Shown: positions 23,902 through 32,342 of the stretch, piece after piece | Numbering within the stretch: position 1 is the stretch's first letter | Layout: every line of letters begins with the position of its first letter | Assembly: GCF_001192835.1 (NCBI RefSeq) | Contig: NZ_DF968182.1 | Coordinates: forward strand, 2,637,113 to 2,701,112 | Direction: 5' to 3' | DNA from: Lentimicrobium saccharophilum | GTDB lineage: Bacteria; Bacteroidota; Bacteroidia; Bacteroidales; Lentimicrobiaceae | Length of the DNA: 64,000 nucleotides | Position numbers and translations under genes: made by a program | The notes under the pieces: generated by a model | The model's input: only the letters and a program-made list of their open reading frames with translations | Told to the model about the DNA's origin: nothing | The model's database searches: none

Positions 23902-24837
23902 TTATTCAAATTTGAAAAGTGTTGAGATGGACTCGTAGTTGTGCACCTTCCCTATCACATCAGCCAGCAGGGTTGCGGTACTGATCACCTTGATCTTCGG
24001 GCTTTCACGCCGCAGGGGGATGGTATCAGTAACGATGACTTCGGTAAACGGAGAAGCTTCAATCCGTTCGATGGCATTTGCCGAGAGGAGCGGATGCGTG
24101 CAGAAAGCCCTGACACTTGCAGCGCCGTTGTCCATCATCAGTTTTGCCGCCTTACAGATGGTACCGGCGGTATCGATGATATCATCCACAAGGATTACGT
24201 CCTTTCCGGTGACATCGCCGATCAGTGCCATGGTATCCACCTGGTTTGCCTTTGATCGCTGTTTGTAACAAATTACAAAACTGGTATTCAGTATCTTGGC
24301 ATAAGCTGCAGCCCTGCGGGTCCCTCCGGTATCGGGGGATGCCATTACCAGGTTGGGCAGGTTCAGCTGCTTGATAAAAGGCACGAAGATCGAAGAAGCG
24401 TAAAGGTGATCAACAGGTACATCAAAGAACCCCTGAATCTGATCGGCATGCAAATCGATGGTGATGATCCGCTGAACGCCTGCGGCAGTAAGCAGGTTGG
24501 CCACCAGTTTGGCGGCTATCGACACCCGGGGTTTATCTTTCCGGTCCTGCCGAGCAAACCCGAAATAAGGGATGACGGCAATGATATGCCTGGCCGATGC
24601 CCGCTTGGCAGCATCGATCATCAGCAGGAGTTCGAAAAGGTTGTCGCTTGGGGCAAAGGTTGATTGTACAATAAACAGGTCGTTCCCCCGAACATTTTCT
24701 TCGAAGGAGGGTTGAAATTCACCATCCGAAAAATCAGTGATCAGGACATCACCAAGTTTCTTACCATAGCTGACAGCTATCTTTTCGGCCAGGTAACGGG
24801 TGGCTCTGCCCGAGAAAATGTTAACCACTGTGGCCAT
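23902..24837 (-). CDS. prs: Ribose-phosphate pyrophosphokinase
   Basis: A 311-residue enzyme making PRPP for nucleotide, histidine and tryptophan synthesis. It has the DLHADQIQGFFDVPVDHL divalent-cation segment, SDGEFQPSFEENVRG near residue 40 and the PRPP-binding VLVDDIIDTAGTI motif. It leads the prs-rplY pair. Confidence 0.96.
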   Translation of the reverse strand: MATVVNIFSGRATRYLAEKIAVSYGKKLGDVLITDFSDGEFQPSFEENVRGNDLFIVQSTFAPSDNLFELLLMIDAAKRASARHIIAVIPYFGFARQDRKDKPRVSIAAKLVANLLTAAGVQRIITIDLHADQIQGFFDVPVDHLYASSIFVPFIKQLNLPNLVMASPDTGGTRRAAAYAKILNTSFVICYKQRSKANQVDTMALIGDVTGKDVILVDDIIDTAGTICKAAKLMMDNGAASVRAFCTHPLLSANAIERIEASPFTEVIVTDTIPLRRESPKIKVISTATLLADVIGKVHNYESISTLFKFE

Positions 24838-24881
24838 TTCAGATGTGCTAATAGAGGTTGAACGATCCGGTTTTAAGGCCG

Positions 24882-24889
24882 CAAAATTA
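24882..24889 (-). promoter_or_regulatory. -7 element (TAATTTTG) for prs
   Basis: On the minus strand TAATTTTG lies about 45 bp before the prs start codon. Confidence 0.55.
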
Positions 24890-24952
24890 TAAATTATTTT
24901 GAAGGTTGAGGTAATGATTTTAACAAATGTTAAAAATAAACCTTCTAAACCC

Positions 24953-24983
24953 TTGATTTTTCGGCAAATTAGTATTACTTTTG
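24953..24983 (+). promoter_or_regulatory. Promoter of the queA leader
   Basis: TTG at 24953-24955, a 20-bp spacer and TACTTTTG at 24976-24983 form a well-spaced Bacteroidota promoter. It lies about 180 bp before queA, predicting a leader of about 170 nt. Confidence 0.65.
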
Positions 24984-25159
24984 CACCCCTTTTGAGGAGC
25001 GCGGTAAGGCGAGTGGGGTGCAGACAATATCAGGGATAATATAGCCGTTACATTCGATGTCCGTGCAAACATACGACTTTTTTTAAACCGGCAGCTAAAA
25101 TAATGGCTATTCAATCCTCTTCAGGAAGTGGATATCTCAACACATAAAACCTTCAAAGA
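24984..25159 (+). other. Long 5' leader of queA, possible small RNA
   Basis: This 176-nt segment follows the promoter at 24953-24983. It contains a T-run at about 25078-25085 that could end a transcript of roughly 95 nt. The 7-bp inverted repeat 24983-24989/25015-25021 begins at or before the expected start of the RNA, so it may not be an RNA stem. I do not recognise a riboswitch; the preQ1 classes do not fit. Confidence 0.35.
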
Positions 25160-26215
25160 ATGAAACTCTCGCAATTTCGCTATCAACTGCCCAATGATCT
25201 GATTGCAAAGCAACCGGTCGATAACCGGGACAAATCGCGGCTTATGGTATTGAACCGCAAAACCAAAACCATTGAACACAGGATGTTCACTGATATTCTG
25301 GAATATTTTGGAGATGGCGATGCATTTATAATTAACGACACCAAAGTGTTTCCGGCACTGCTTACCGGCGAGAAGGAAAAAACCGGAGCTAAAATTACCG
25401 TATTCCTGCTACGGGAGCTCAACGCGGAAGCCCGCTTGTGGGATGTTCTGGTTGATCCGGCAAGAAAAATCCGTATCGGCAACAAGTTGTATTTCGGTGA
25501 TGATGACTCATTGGTTGCTGAAGTGATTGACAATACCACTTCCCGGGGCCGCACCCTGCGGTTCCTGTTCGACGGCCCCTATGACGAATTCAAGAAAACC
25601 ATTGAAAGCCTTGGCAAAACACCCCTTCCGGAGGAACTGCAGGCCATTCGCGAAATTCTTCCCGAAGACAAGGACTGGTATCAAACCATTTACGCTTCCA
25701 AAGAAGGGGCGGTTGCCGCTCCAACAGCCGGCCTCCATTTCAGCCGGGAGCTTATGAAACGCCTGGAACTCAAAGGAGCCTCATTCGCTTCAGTTACGCT
25801 TCACGCGGGTGTGGGTAACTTCAGGGCCATTGATGTGGAAGACCTCACCAAACACAAGATGGACTCCGAAGAACTGATCATTGACGAGGAAGCCGTCCGC
25901 ATCGTCAACAAAGCCAAAGAAAACCGCAAACAGGTATGCGTGGTCGGCACTACCACAATGAAAGCCGTGGAATCATCGGTTACTATCTCGGGCATGCTGA
26001 AACCATACAAAGGATGGTCGAACAAGTTTATTTTCCCTCCTTACGAGTTCAGTATTCCAACCTGTATGGTCACCAACTTCCACCTGCCTCAGTCACCCAT
26101 GCTGATGATGACGGCCGCTTTCGCCGATTTTGATTTCCTGATGAAAGCATATAAGGAAGCCATCAACGAAAAATACCGCTTCTTTACTTATGGCGATGCC
26201 ATGCTGATTTTGTAA
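25160..26215 (+). CDS. queA: S-adenosylmethionine:tRNA ribosyltransferase-isomerase
   Basis: A 351-residue enzyme of queuosine synthesis, transferring the ribosyl part of SAM to preQ1-modified tRNA to make epoxyqueuosine. Family markers are [18 protein letters not shown] at the start, APTAGLHFS in the middle, THLHAGVG-like [10 protein letters not shown] and [13 protein letters not shown] near the end. A terminator follows. No other queuosine gene is in the window. Confidence 0.96.
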   Translation: MKLSQFRYQLPNDLIAKQPVDNRDKSRLMVLNRKTKTIEHRMFTDILEYFGDGDAFIINDTKVFPALLTGEKEKTGAKITVFLLRELNAEARLWDVLVDPARKIRIGNKLYFGDDDSLVAEVIDNTTSRGRTLRFLFDGPYDEFKKTIESLGKTPLPEELQAIREILPEDKDWYQTIYASKEGAVAAPTAGLHFSRELMKRLELKGASFASVTLHAGVGNFRAIDVEDLTKHKMDSEELIIDEEAVRIVNKAKENRKQVCVVGTTTMKAVESSVTISGMLKPYKGWSNKFIFPPYEFSIPTCMVTNFHLPQSPMLMMTAAFADFDFLMKAYKEAINEKYRFFTYGDAMLIL

Positions 26216-26236
26216 AGTCACGGACAAAATATCCGC

Positions 26237-26284
26237 AAGGCTGTCACTGAAGGAAAAATCCTCTTCAGCGGCAGCCTTTCTCTT
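26237..26284 (+). terminator. Terminator after queA
   Basis: AAGGCTG...CTGAAG pairs with CTTCAG...CAGCCTT, giving a long imperfect stem of about 16 bp, followed by TCTCTTT. Confidence 0.7.
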
Positions 26285-26365
26285 TGCGTTTCAGCCACCC
26301 ATGCCCGGGAAGGCCGTTTGCAAATCAGCGGTTTTCTGCGTAGGTTTGTTTAAAAATTCCGATCT

Positions 26366-27079
26366 GTGGAACGTTTCGTGATTATTGTAGCCGGTGGTAC
26401 AGGGCAACGAATGGGAGCCGGAATCCCCAAACAGTTTCTTCCTTTATGCGGCAGGCCGCTGTTGATGCATACCATGGAGGCCTTTCACCGCTTTGATGCA
26501 AAGACCCGCGTGGTGCTGGTACTGCCGGCCGGACAGGCTGTGCTGTGGAATGAGTTGTGCACCCTTCACGGATTCACCCTGCCCCATAAGTTGGCAGAGG
26601 GAGGTGAAACCCGTGGGATCTCGGTGCGCAACGGGCTGGATACCATCTCGGCCACAGGGGGAGTTGTGGCCGTGCACGATGGCGCAAGACCGCTGGTAAG
26701 CCAGGAAACAATTGCTACAGGATTTGCCCTTGCCGAAAGCGGGAAAAATGCCGTTCCCGCCTTACCCCTTACCGACTCGCTCAGAATCATTGACGGGAAC
26801 GGCACCCGCGCATTAGACCGGACTTTGGTAAGGCGGGTTCAAACTCCGCAGTGTTTTCCGCTGTATGTCCTGCGCATGGCCTATGATCATCCGGACTTCA
26901 TGCACTTTACCGATGATGCCCAGCTGGTTGAAAAGGCCGGTTTTGCCATTACCCTGTATGAAGGCAATGCCGAAAACATCAAAATTACCGCACCTTTTGA
27001 TCTGAAACTGGCCGGATTACTGGCCGGGGGAATGACACCTGGATTATTGAGTCAGCAAAACAGGCAATATGATGAATGA
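26366..27079 (+). CDS. ispD: 2-C-methyl-D-erythritol 4-phosphate cytidylyltransferase
   Basis: A 237-residue enzyme of the MEP isoprenoid pathway, starting at GTG 26366. The nucleotide-binding loop is AGGTGQRMGAGIPKQFLPL, with VHDGARPLV, RRVQTPQ and FTDDAQLVE downstream. Together with dxs at 34978-36882 it shows isoprenoids are made by the MEP route. It overlaps the CDF gene by 11 bp. Confidence 0.95.
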   Translation: MERFVIIVAGGTGQRMGAGIPKQFLPLCGRPLLMHTMEAFHRFDAKTRVVLVLPAGQAVLWNELCTLHGFTLPHKLAEGGETRGISVRNGLDTISATGGVVAVHDGARPLVSQETIATGFALAESGKNAVPALPLTDSLRIIDGNGTRALDRTLVRRVQTPQCFPLYVLRMAYDHPDFMHFTDDAQLVEKAGFAITLYEGNAENIKITAPFDLKLAGLLAGGMTPGLLSQQNRQYDE

Positions 27080-27947
27080 AGAAGGACGTATACTTGCCAA
27101 TCGTGAAGGGTGGGTTTCCATTGTCGGGAACCTCCTGTTGTTTATACTTAAATTCTGGGCCGGGATTGTTTCCGGCTCCATTGCCATCATCGCAGATGCC
27201 TGGCATACATTGTCTGATTCGCTGACCTCGGTGGTGGTGCTGGCCGGGGTTAAGCTTTCGTCGCGTCCGGCCGACCGTGAGCACCCCTTCGGGCATGGCA
27301 GGGCCGAACTTATCGCCGCATTGGTGATCGGCGTGCTGCTGAGCGTGGTGGCGTTTAATTTTGTGGTTGAGGGGGTACAACGACTTCGCGACCGTCAGGC
27401 AGTGAATTACGGGGCCTTTGCCATTATTGCAACAGTAATCTCTGTTGTGGCAAAAGAAGCCATGGCCCGTTACGCCTTTTGGGTTTCCAAACGTTCGGCT
27501 TCACGCTCGGTAAGAGCCGATGCCTGGCACCACCGTTCCGATGCCATCTCGTCCGTTGTTATCCTAGCAGGTATTTTTCTGGGCAAACATATCTGGTGGA
27601 TTGACGGTGTGCTGGGGATTATAGTGGCATTCCTGATTTTCTATGCAGCTTACGATATCCTCCGCGACGCCATGAATACCATGCTGGGTGAACAGCCAGA
27701 GCCTGAACTTATCTCGCAGATAGCAGAAATATGCCGCAATGAAAGCCTGCTTGAACTTCAGCCGCACCATATTCATGTGCACCGCTACGGTGAACATACG
27801 GAACTGACCATGCATATCAGGCTTCCTGATAACATGACCCTGTTTGATGCCCATGAGATAGCCACTCGGGTTGAAGTCCGGCTGAAAAAAGAAATGAGTA
27901 TCATCAGCACCATTCATATGGAGCCACAGGGCCTTACCCACCCCTGA
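27069..27947 (+). CDS. Cation diffusion facilitator family transporter
   Basis: A 292-residue metal exporter of the CDF family. Six transmembrane helices are visible; the metal site motifs are DAWHTLSD in helix II and DAWHHRSD in helix V, which points to Zn(II) or similar ions. The C-terminal 80 residues form the cytoplasmic ferredoxin-like metal-sensing domain with HHIHVHRYGEH. The start overlaps ispD (translational coupling); the 3' end overlaps the convergent glycosyltransferase by 14 bp. Confidence 0.93.
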   Translation: MMNEEGRILANREGWVSIVGNLLLFILKFWAGIVSGSIAIIADAWHTLSDSLTSVVVLAGVKLSSRPADREHPFGHGRAELIAALVIGVLLSVVAFNFVVEGVQRLRDRQAVNYGAFAIIATVISVVAKEAMARYAFWVSKRSASRSVRADAWHHRSDAISSVVILAGIFLGKHIWWIDGVLGIIVAFLIFYAAYDILRDAMNTMLGEQPEPELISQIAEICRNESLLELQPHHIHVHRYGEHTELTMHIRLPDNMTLFDAHEIATRVEVRLKKEMSIISTIHMEPQGLTHP

Positions 27948-29070
27948 GACGACGGCCTTTCCAGCGTACAGGCATTATCTGGCCGGTCAGGGCAACGAGT
28001 GTTGTGTAAAAAGCCACCAGCGGCTCGGCCGGAATTATCAGCCACAATAATACATGCTTTCGGGTAAACCTTATAAACCCTGCAAGCAATGGCAGATCTG
28101 CCAGGGTTTTCAACAGGAGGATCAACAGAAACCATAACATAAATCGCGGGACAAAAAGTCCGGCAACCAGGCTGAATACCAGCAGCGCGTTCATTAAAAA
28201 AACCATCGTTGCCGAAAGGATAAGCGGAGGATATCTGTAGGCCATGCTTTTTGAAGTCCACCGCAGGCGTTGGTTTAAAAAATCACCAGGGGTCCCGGCT
28301 GGTCCCGTAAACACGAGGGCATCGCGGCAGCGGGCAAAGGCGATTTTATCACTGCCATACCGGTCAAGCATGGAAAGCATCAGAAACACATCGTCACCCG
28401 ACACCGTCTGATTGCGGAGTGCATCACCCTGCAACGAACGGTAGGCCTTAAGGGAAAATCCCATATTTGCGCCATTGCACATCAGCGGAAATCCTGCGCC
28501 TATGGATCCCGCCCCTGAAGCCACCAGCGAAATAAATTCCAGATCCTGAAGTTGCCTGAATATACCGTCCGTATTCTTAAATGTCACAGGGCCTGAAACA
28601 AAAACGGCCTTCCGGCTTTCCATCACCGATACCATGGCAGCAATCCAGCCCGGGGTAACTTCGCAATCGGCATCGGTAGTCAGGATATAAACTCCACGGG
28701 CCTGTTCCAGCGCCAGCGCGATGGCTGCCTTTTTCCCGTGACGACCGGTCTGGCGGAACAGGTAAAGGTTAACTTCCGGATTTTGCTTAATAAATTCTTC
28801 AACGATCGCAGCAGTCTGATCTGTAGAATAGTCATCCACCACCAGCACTTCAAATCTGTCACGCGGATAATGCTGATCAGCAAGGCTTTGCAGGCACAAT
28901 CCGATATTCTCCGCCTCATTTCTGGCGGCTATAATCACACTGACCTTCTCCGTTGGTCTCAATGGCGGGCAGCCCCCCAGCCGTGACCATCCCCTTGCAA
29001 GCAAGGCCATCAGAAGCACGTAACCGGCGGTTATCAGCAACGGAATCAGTATCAGCGCGGGAGCAGTCAT
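27934..29070 (-). CDS. Membrane glycosyltransferase family 2
   Basis: A 378-residue processive-type GT2 protein. The sequence VSVIIAARNEAENIGLCL opens the catalytic domain, with TTDADCEV (DxD) and NQRLRW (QxxRW) motifs. A helix precedes the domain and three or so follow (from about 275). The ATG at 29070 is chosen because it starts just beyond the stop of the upstream gene. The upstream flippase-like gene is 4 bp away, so the pair probably makes or moves a polyprenyl- or lipid-linked glycan. Confidence 0.9.
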   Translation of the reverse strand: MTAPALILIPLLITAGYVLLMALLARGWSRLGGCPPLRPTEKVSVIIAARNEAENIGLCLQSLADQHYPRDRFEVLVVDDYSTDQTAAIVEEFIKQNPEVNLYLFRQTGRHGKKAAIALALEQARGVYILTTDADCEVTPGWIAAMVSVMESRKAVFVSGPVTFKNTDGIFRQLQDLEFISLVASGAGSIGAGFPLMCNGANMGFSLKAYRSLQGDALRNQTVSGDDVFLMLSMLDRYGSDKIAFARCRDALVFTGPAGTPGDFLNQRLRWTSKSMAYRYPPLILSATMVFLMNALLVFSLVAGLFVPRFMLWFLLILLLKTLADLPLLAGFIRFTRKHVLLWLIIPAEPLVAFYTTLVALTGQIMPVRWKGRRLRGG

Positions 29071-29074
29071 AGGT

Positions 29075-30079
29075 TCATGGCTTTCTGATGATACTGATCC
29101 TCCTGATAAAAAAAACACCCAAAAGTGCCGGCAATGCCAGATTGATGATCCATATCAGGGTGGAAGCAGAGAGTATTGATGCTGCAGCCGCGGTATTGCC
29201 TCCAAAATACATCCCGATAAAGTAAATGGAAACAGATCCCCTTATGCCCAGATCGGCAAGCGCAACGGTAGGGATGGCGGCCATCACAAAATAAGTTAAT
29301 GAAATCAGCATCATGGCCTGAAAATAAGGGATTTCCAGGCCAAATGCCCGGAGGAGCAGGTAAAACTGTGCGGAAAAAACCAGGTATCTCAGGGCGCTCA
29401 ACAGCAGCACTCCGGTCAGTGTCCGTCTGCTAACCCTTTCTATTACTATCAGATACAAATTAATATGCCTCCATTGCGGCCGGATAAGTTTGTCGAGGCG
29501 GGCGGTAATCACCGGAACTTTGAGGAGTAGCAGCACCAGCAGCAGAGAAAGAAGCAGCATGAAAATTCCCAGGCCGGCATACAGATAATCCTGCCACCGT
29601 TCGCTGAAACCCACATATTGCGGAATAAAAAACAGCAGGGCGACCATACCCGCCACCAGGGTGACTATCAGTTGGCTTATACTGCCGGCAATGGTAAGCA
29701 GGGCACTTTTGATGCGGTTTGCCCTCAGGGTGAAGATGCGGCCAAGGAACTCGCCCACCCGGTTGGGGGTAAACAGGCTGAAGGTAATGCCCGCCAGCAC
29801 AGACCGGAAAGCAGAAGGGAGGGTGACCGGTTCAAGATACCGGATCAGTGAGCGCCATTTTACCGTTTCGAGCAGCCAGTTCAGCGGCATCATCAGCAAT
29901 ACTGCAGGCAACAACCAGCGAAAACCTTCCGAATGAAGACTCTCAGCCAGTTGTTGACTGAAATGCGCAAAATCGCCAAGCACAAACACCTGCCGGTAGA
30001 TAAACCAGCAGGATGCCGCAACAATGAGTATACGGGCCGTGCTATTAAGTGTTTTCTTTACCTTTGCTGAAAGTTTCAT
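29075..30079 (-). CDS. Lysylphosphatidylglycerol-synthase-like membrane protein (YbhN/AglD family)
   Basis: A 334-residue polytopic protein (about eight helices) of the UPF0104/YbhN group, often annotated as a flippase-like or LPG synthase transmembrane domain. The signature FSLFTPNRVGEFLGR near residue 95 and the VALADLGIRGSVSIYF segment are clear. The catalytic acyl-lysine transfer domain of real MprF is absent. It is cotranscribed with the GT2 gene. The upstream region overlaps the divergent ruvC promoter. Confidence 0.88.
   Translation of the reverse strand: MKLSAKVKKTLNSTARILIVAASCWFIYRQVFVLGDFAHFSQQLAESLHSEGFRWLLPAVLLMMPLNWLLETVKWRSLIRYLEPVTLPSAFRSVLAGITFSLFTPNRVGEFLGRIFTLRANRIKSALLTIAGSISQLIVTLVAGMVALLFFIPQYVGFSERWQDYLYAGLGIFMLLLSLLLVLLLLKVPVITARLDKLIRPQWRHINLYLIVIERVSRRTLTGVLLLSALRYLVFSAQFYLLLRAFGLEIPYFQAMMLISLTYFVMAAIPTVALADLGIRGSVSIYFIGMYFGGNTAAAASILSASTLIWIINLALPALLGVFFIRRISIIRKP
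30059..30066 (+). promoter_or_regulatory. -7 element (TACCTTTG) for ruvC
   Basis: TACCTTTG sits 33 bp before the ruvC ATG and inside the first codons of the divergent flippase-like gene. Confidence 0.6.
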
Positions 30080-30099
30080 TGCGCTATAGTATCCGATCC

Positions 30100-30657
30100 A
30101 TGGCAGGCGAACGCATCATCCTCGGCATTGACCCCGGCACCCAGGTTATGGGCTACGGTTTAATCGCCGATAAAGGTAAGAAAATAGAGCTGATCACCCT
30201 GGATGTGTTTAAGTTCGCCTCTAAAGAGCCGCAGGCACTGAGGCTGAAGCGCATATTCACTGCGGTTCTCGGGCTTATCGACAAATACCACCCTGATGAA
30301 CTGGCCATTGAAGCCCCTTTCTACGGCAAAAATGTGCAATCGATGCTGAAACTCGGGCGGGCACAGGGGGTGGCCATGGCCGCAGCGCTTTATCGCGACA
30401 TTCCCATATTTGAGTACTCACCGCGCAAAATCAAACAATCCATTACCGGTAACGGCAGTTCATCCAAAGAACAGGTTGCCGGTATGCTCGGACATCTGGT
30501 AGCGCTGGGCGATGAACCGAAAATGCTTGACGCCACCGACGCCGTGGCAGTGGCAGTGTGCCATTATTACCAGGGAAAACCGGAAGCACAGGGGAAAAAC
30601 TATTCTGGCTGGAAGAGCTTTCTGGATCAGAACCCCGGCAGAATCGCCAAAAAATAG
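30100..30657 (+). CDS. ruvC: Holliday junction resolvase RuvC
   Basis: A 185-residue RNase H-fold endonuclease that cuts Holliday junctions with RuvAB. Catalytic residues are in IILGIDPGTQVMGYG (first Asp), ELAIEAPFYGKN (Glu), and the C-terminal DATDAVAVAVCH (two Asp). The ATG at 30100 is chosen; the frame is open further upstream but would overlap the promoter. Confidence 0.96.
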   Translation: MAGERIILGIDPGTQVMGYGLIADKGKKIELITLDVFKFASKEPQALRLKRIFTAVLGLIDKYHPDELAIEAPFYGKNVQSMLKLGRAQGVAMAAALYRDIPIFEYSPRKIKQSITGNGSSSKEQVAGMLGHLVALGDEPKMLDATDAVAVAVCHYYQGKPEAQGKNYSGWKSFLDQNPGRIAKK

Positions 30658-30690
30658 GTAATCAGACACAACCCTCAGCCGCCGGACCGC

Positions 30691-32226
30691 TTATTTGCGC
30701 AAAGATATCCTGAAGGTAGTCCCCCTGCCCGGTGATGAGGATTTCACATAGATTTTCCCATCGTGAATTTCGCGGATAATCCGCTGGGTAAGCGACAGGC
30801 CAAGCCCCCAGCCCCGCTGCTTGCTGGTATAGCCGGGATTGAAAATGGTGCGGAATTTCTTCTTCGGAATTCCTTTCCCGGTATCCGAGATATCAATGTG
30901 AACCAGATTTTCCTCTTCACTTATTTCGATGCGTATATCGCCTTCACCCTCCATGGCATCCACGGCATTTTTCACCAGATTCTCCACCACCCAATCGAAC
31001 AGCTGGTAGTTAAGCCGGGTAAGTATAACGGCATCGCGCTGAGGCTGGACATAAAACGATACTTTATTGGAAGTGCGCGTTTTCAGATAAGCCACAGAGT
31101 TGTATATCACCTCCACCAGATTCTCGGTTTTCAGGTTCGCCGCCGATCCGATTTTGGAAAAACGCTCGGCAATGGTATTCAGGCGGCTTACATCTTTGTC
31201 CAGTTCATCTATAGTTTCATCTCCTATATCCTTGGTCCTCAGATATTCCACCCAGGCCATCATGGATGAAAGCGGTGTTCCCAGCTGATGTGCGGTTTCC
31301 TTGGCCAGCCCCACCCACACCTGATTTTGCTCCGAACGGCGTGCAATGCTGAAAAGCAGATAAGAAACCAGTAAAAATATACCAATAATAATAAGTTGAA
31401 TAACAGGAAAATACCTTAACTGAGTCAGCAGAAAGGAGTCTTTATAGAAAATGTAATGTTTCCTGTCGGCAATAACGATCTCAATGGGTTCATTATAGGC
31501 CGCCATTTCATCGATGGTATTTTTGACAAATGCAGGATCGTTCAGCCGCGTGGTATCAATTTTACCCCATGCCACCAGTTCGGTACGGGTACTGTCGGTA
31601 ATAATCACCGGAACCGAAGCCGAATTGTTGACCACCTCGTTGAAGAAGGATTCCACCAGGTCGTCGAGCACCACTTTCAGTTCAGAAAACAGCCGTGAAT
31701 CCTTATAATAGAAATACACGAAGTTACCTGAATAATAATCGAGCTTGAGCGGGGGATATACCGAAAACTCCTCCAGGAGTGCAGGGGTGAAGTTTTTGAC
31801 TGTATCCGGATCAAAGTCCACATTGCGGGCTTCCTTGATATTTCCCTGCCCATCAGCCAGGATAACCGGAATGGAAGTATTTTTTGAGATGATGCTCAGA
31901 TAGAAGAGGATGTTCTCATCATCGCCTGCCTCTACCATCCGTTCAGTAGCCTCGGCCAGGATTTCCACCCTTTTGCGTTCTTCAGCCCTGATCTGATCAA
32001 AAAAATCATCGGTGTAATTAACCAGGCTTACACGTTGCTGAATGGCGTTGGCCCAGGTTGTGATTTTACTCCGCTCATCCCTGGCTATGTTCTTCACCAG
32101 CTGGTTTGTGTACCACAGCGAAAAACCCACGATCAGCAATGCGATCAGAAACAACCAGCGCTTCCAGGTTTTCTTCTGCTCGTATATGTTGGTAACCCGG
32201 GGTTTAAAAAGTTTTCGGATATTCAT
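30691..32226 (-). CDS. Membrane sensor histidine kinase (orphan)
   Basis: A 511-residue sensor kinase. Two transmembrane helices (about 24-42 and 273-295) enclose a periplasmic sensor region of about 230 residues; no HAMP domain is obvious after the second helix. The kinase core has H313 in KETAHQLGTPLS, the N box VENLVKNAVDAMEG, the G1 box DTGKGIP and the G2 box GWGLGLSL. No response regulator is adjacent. The periplasmic part has no domain I recognise. The stimulus is unknown. Confidence 0.93.
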   Translation of the reverse strand: MNIRKLFKPRVTNIYEQKKTWKRWLFLIALLIVGFSLWYTNQLVKNIARDERSKITTWANAIQQRVSLVNYTDDFFDQIRAEERKRVEILAEATERMVEAGDDENILFYLSIISKNTSIPVILADGQGNIKEARNVDFDPDTVKNFTPALLEEFSVYPPLKLDYYSGNFVYFYYKDSRLFSELKVVLDDLVESFFNEVVNNSASVPVIITDSTRTELVAWGKIDTTRLNDPAFVKNTIDEMAAYNEPIEIVIADRKHYIFYKDSFLLTQLRYFPVIQLIIIGIFLLVSYLLFSIARRSEQNQVWVGLAKETAHQLGTPLSSMMAWVEYLRTKDIGDETIDELDKDVSRLNTIAERFSKIGSAANLKTENLVEVIYNSVAYLKTRTSNKVSFYVQPQRDAVILTRLNYQLFDWVVENLVKNAVDAMEGEGDIRIEISEEENLVHIDISDTGKGIPKKKFRTIFNPGYTSKQRGWGLGLSLTQRIIREIHDGKIYVKSSSPGRGTTFRISLRK

Positions 32227-32342
32227 CTGGATTAAGCTAGATGATACAAATATCGGATATTTATCGGAAATTGCTCAGTACAAGTCAATCCAATGTATTA
32301 CTGCCATTAAGGACATTTTCCATTAGAGTTGATTCTGTCAGG

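Noticed and set aside
24961-25085. tRNA gene in the prs-queA gap
   Set aside because: No T-loop or acceptor stem; the GCACCCC/GGGGTGC repeat does not build a cloverleaf.
24984-25159. preQ1 riboswitch upstream of queA
   Set aside because: No match to the short preQ1 aptamer pattern; only a promoter and possible leader could be supported.
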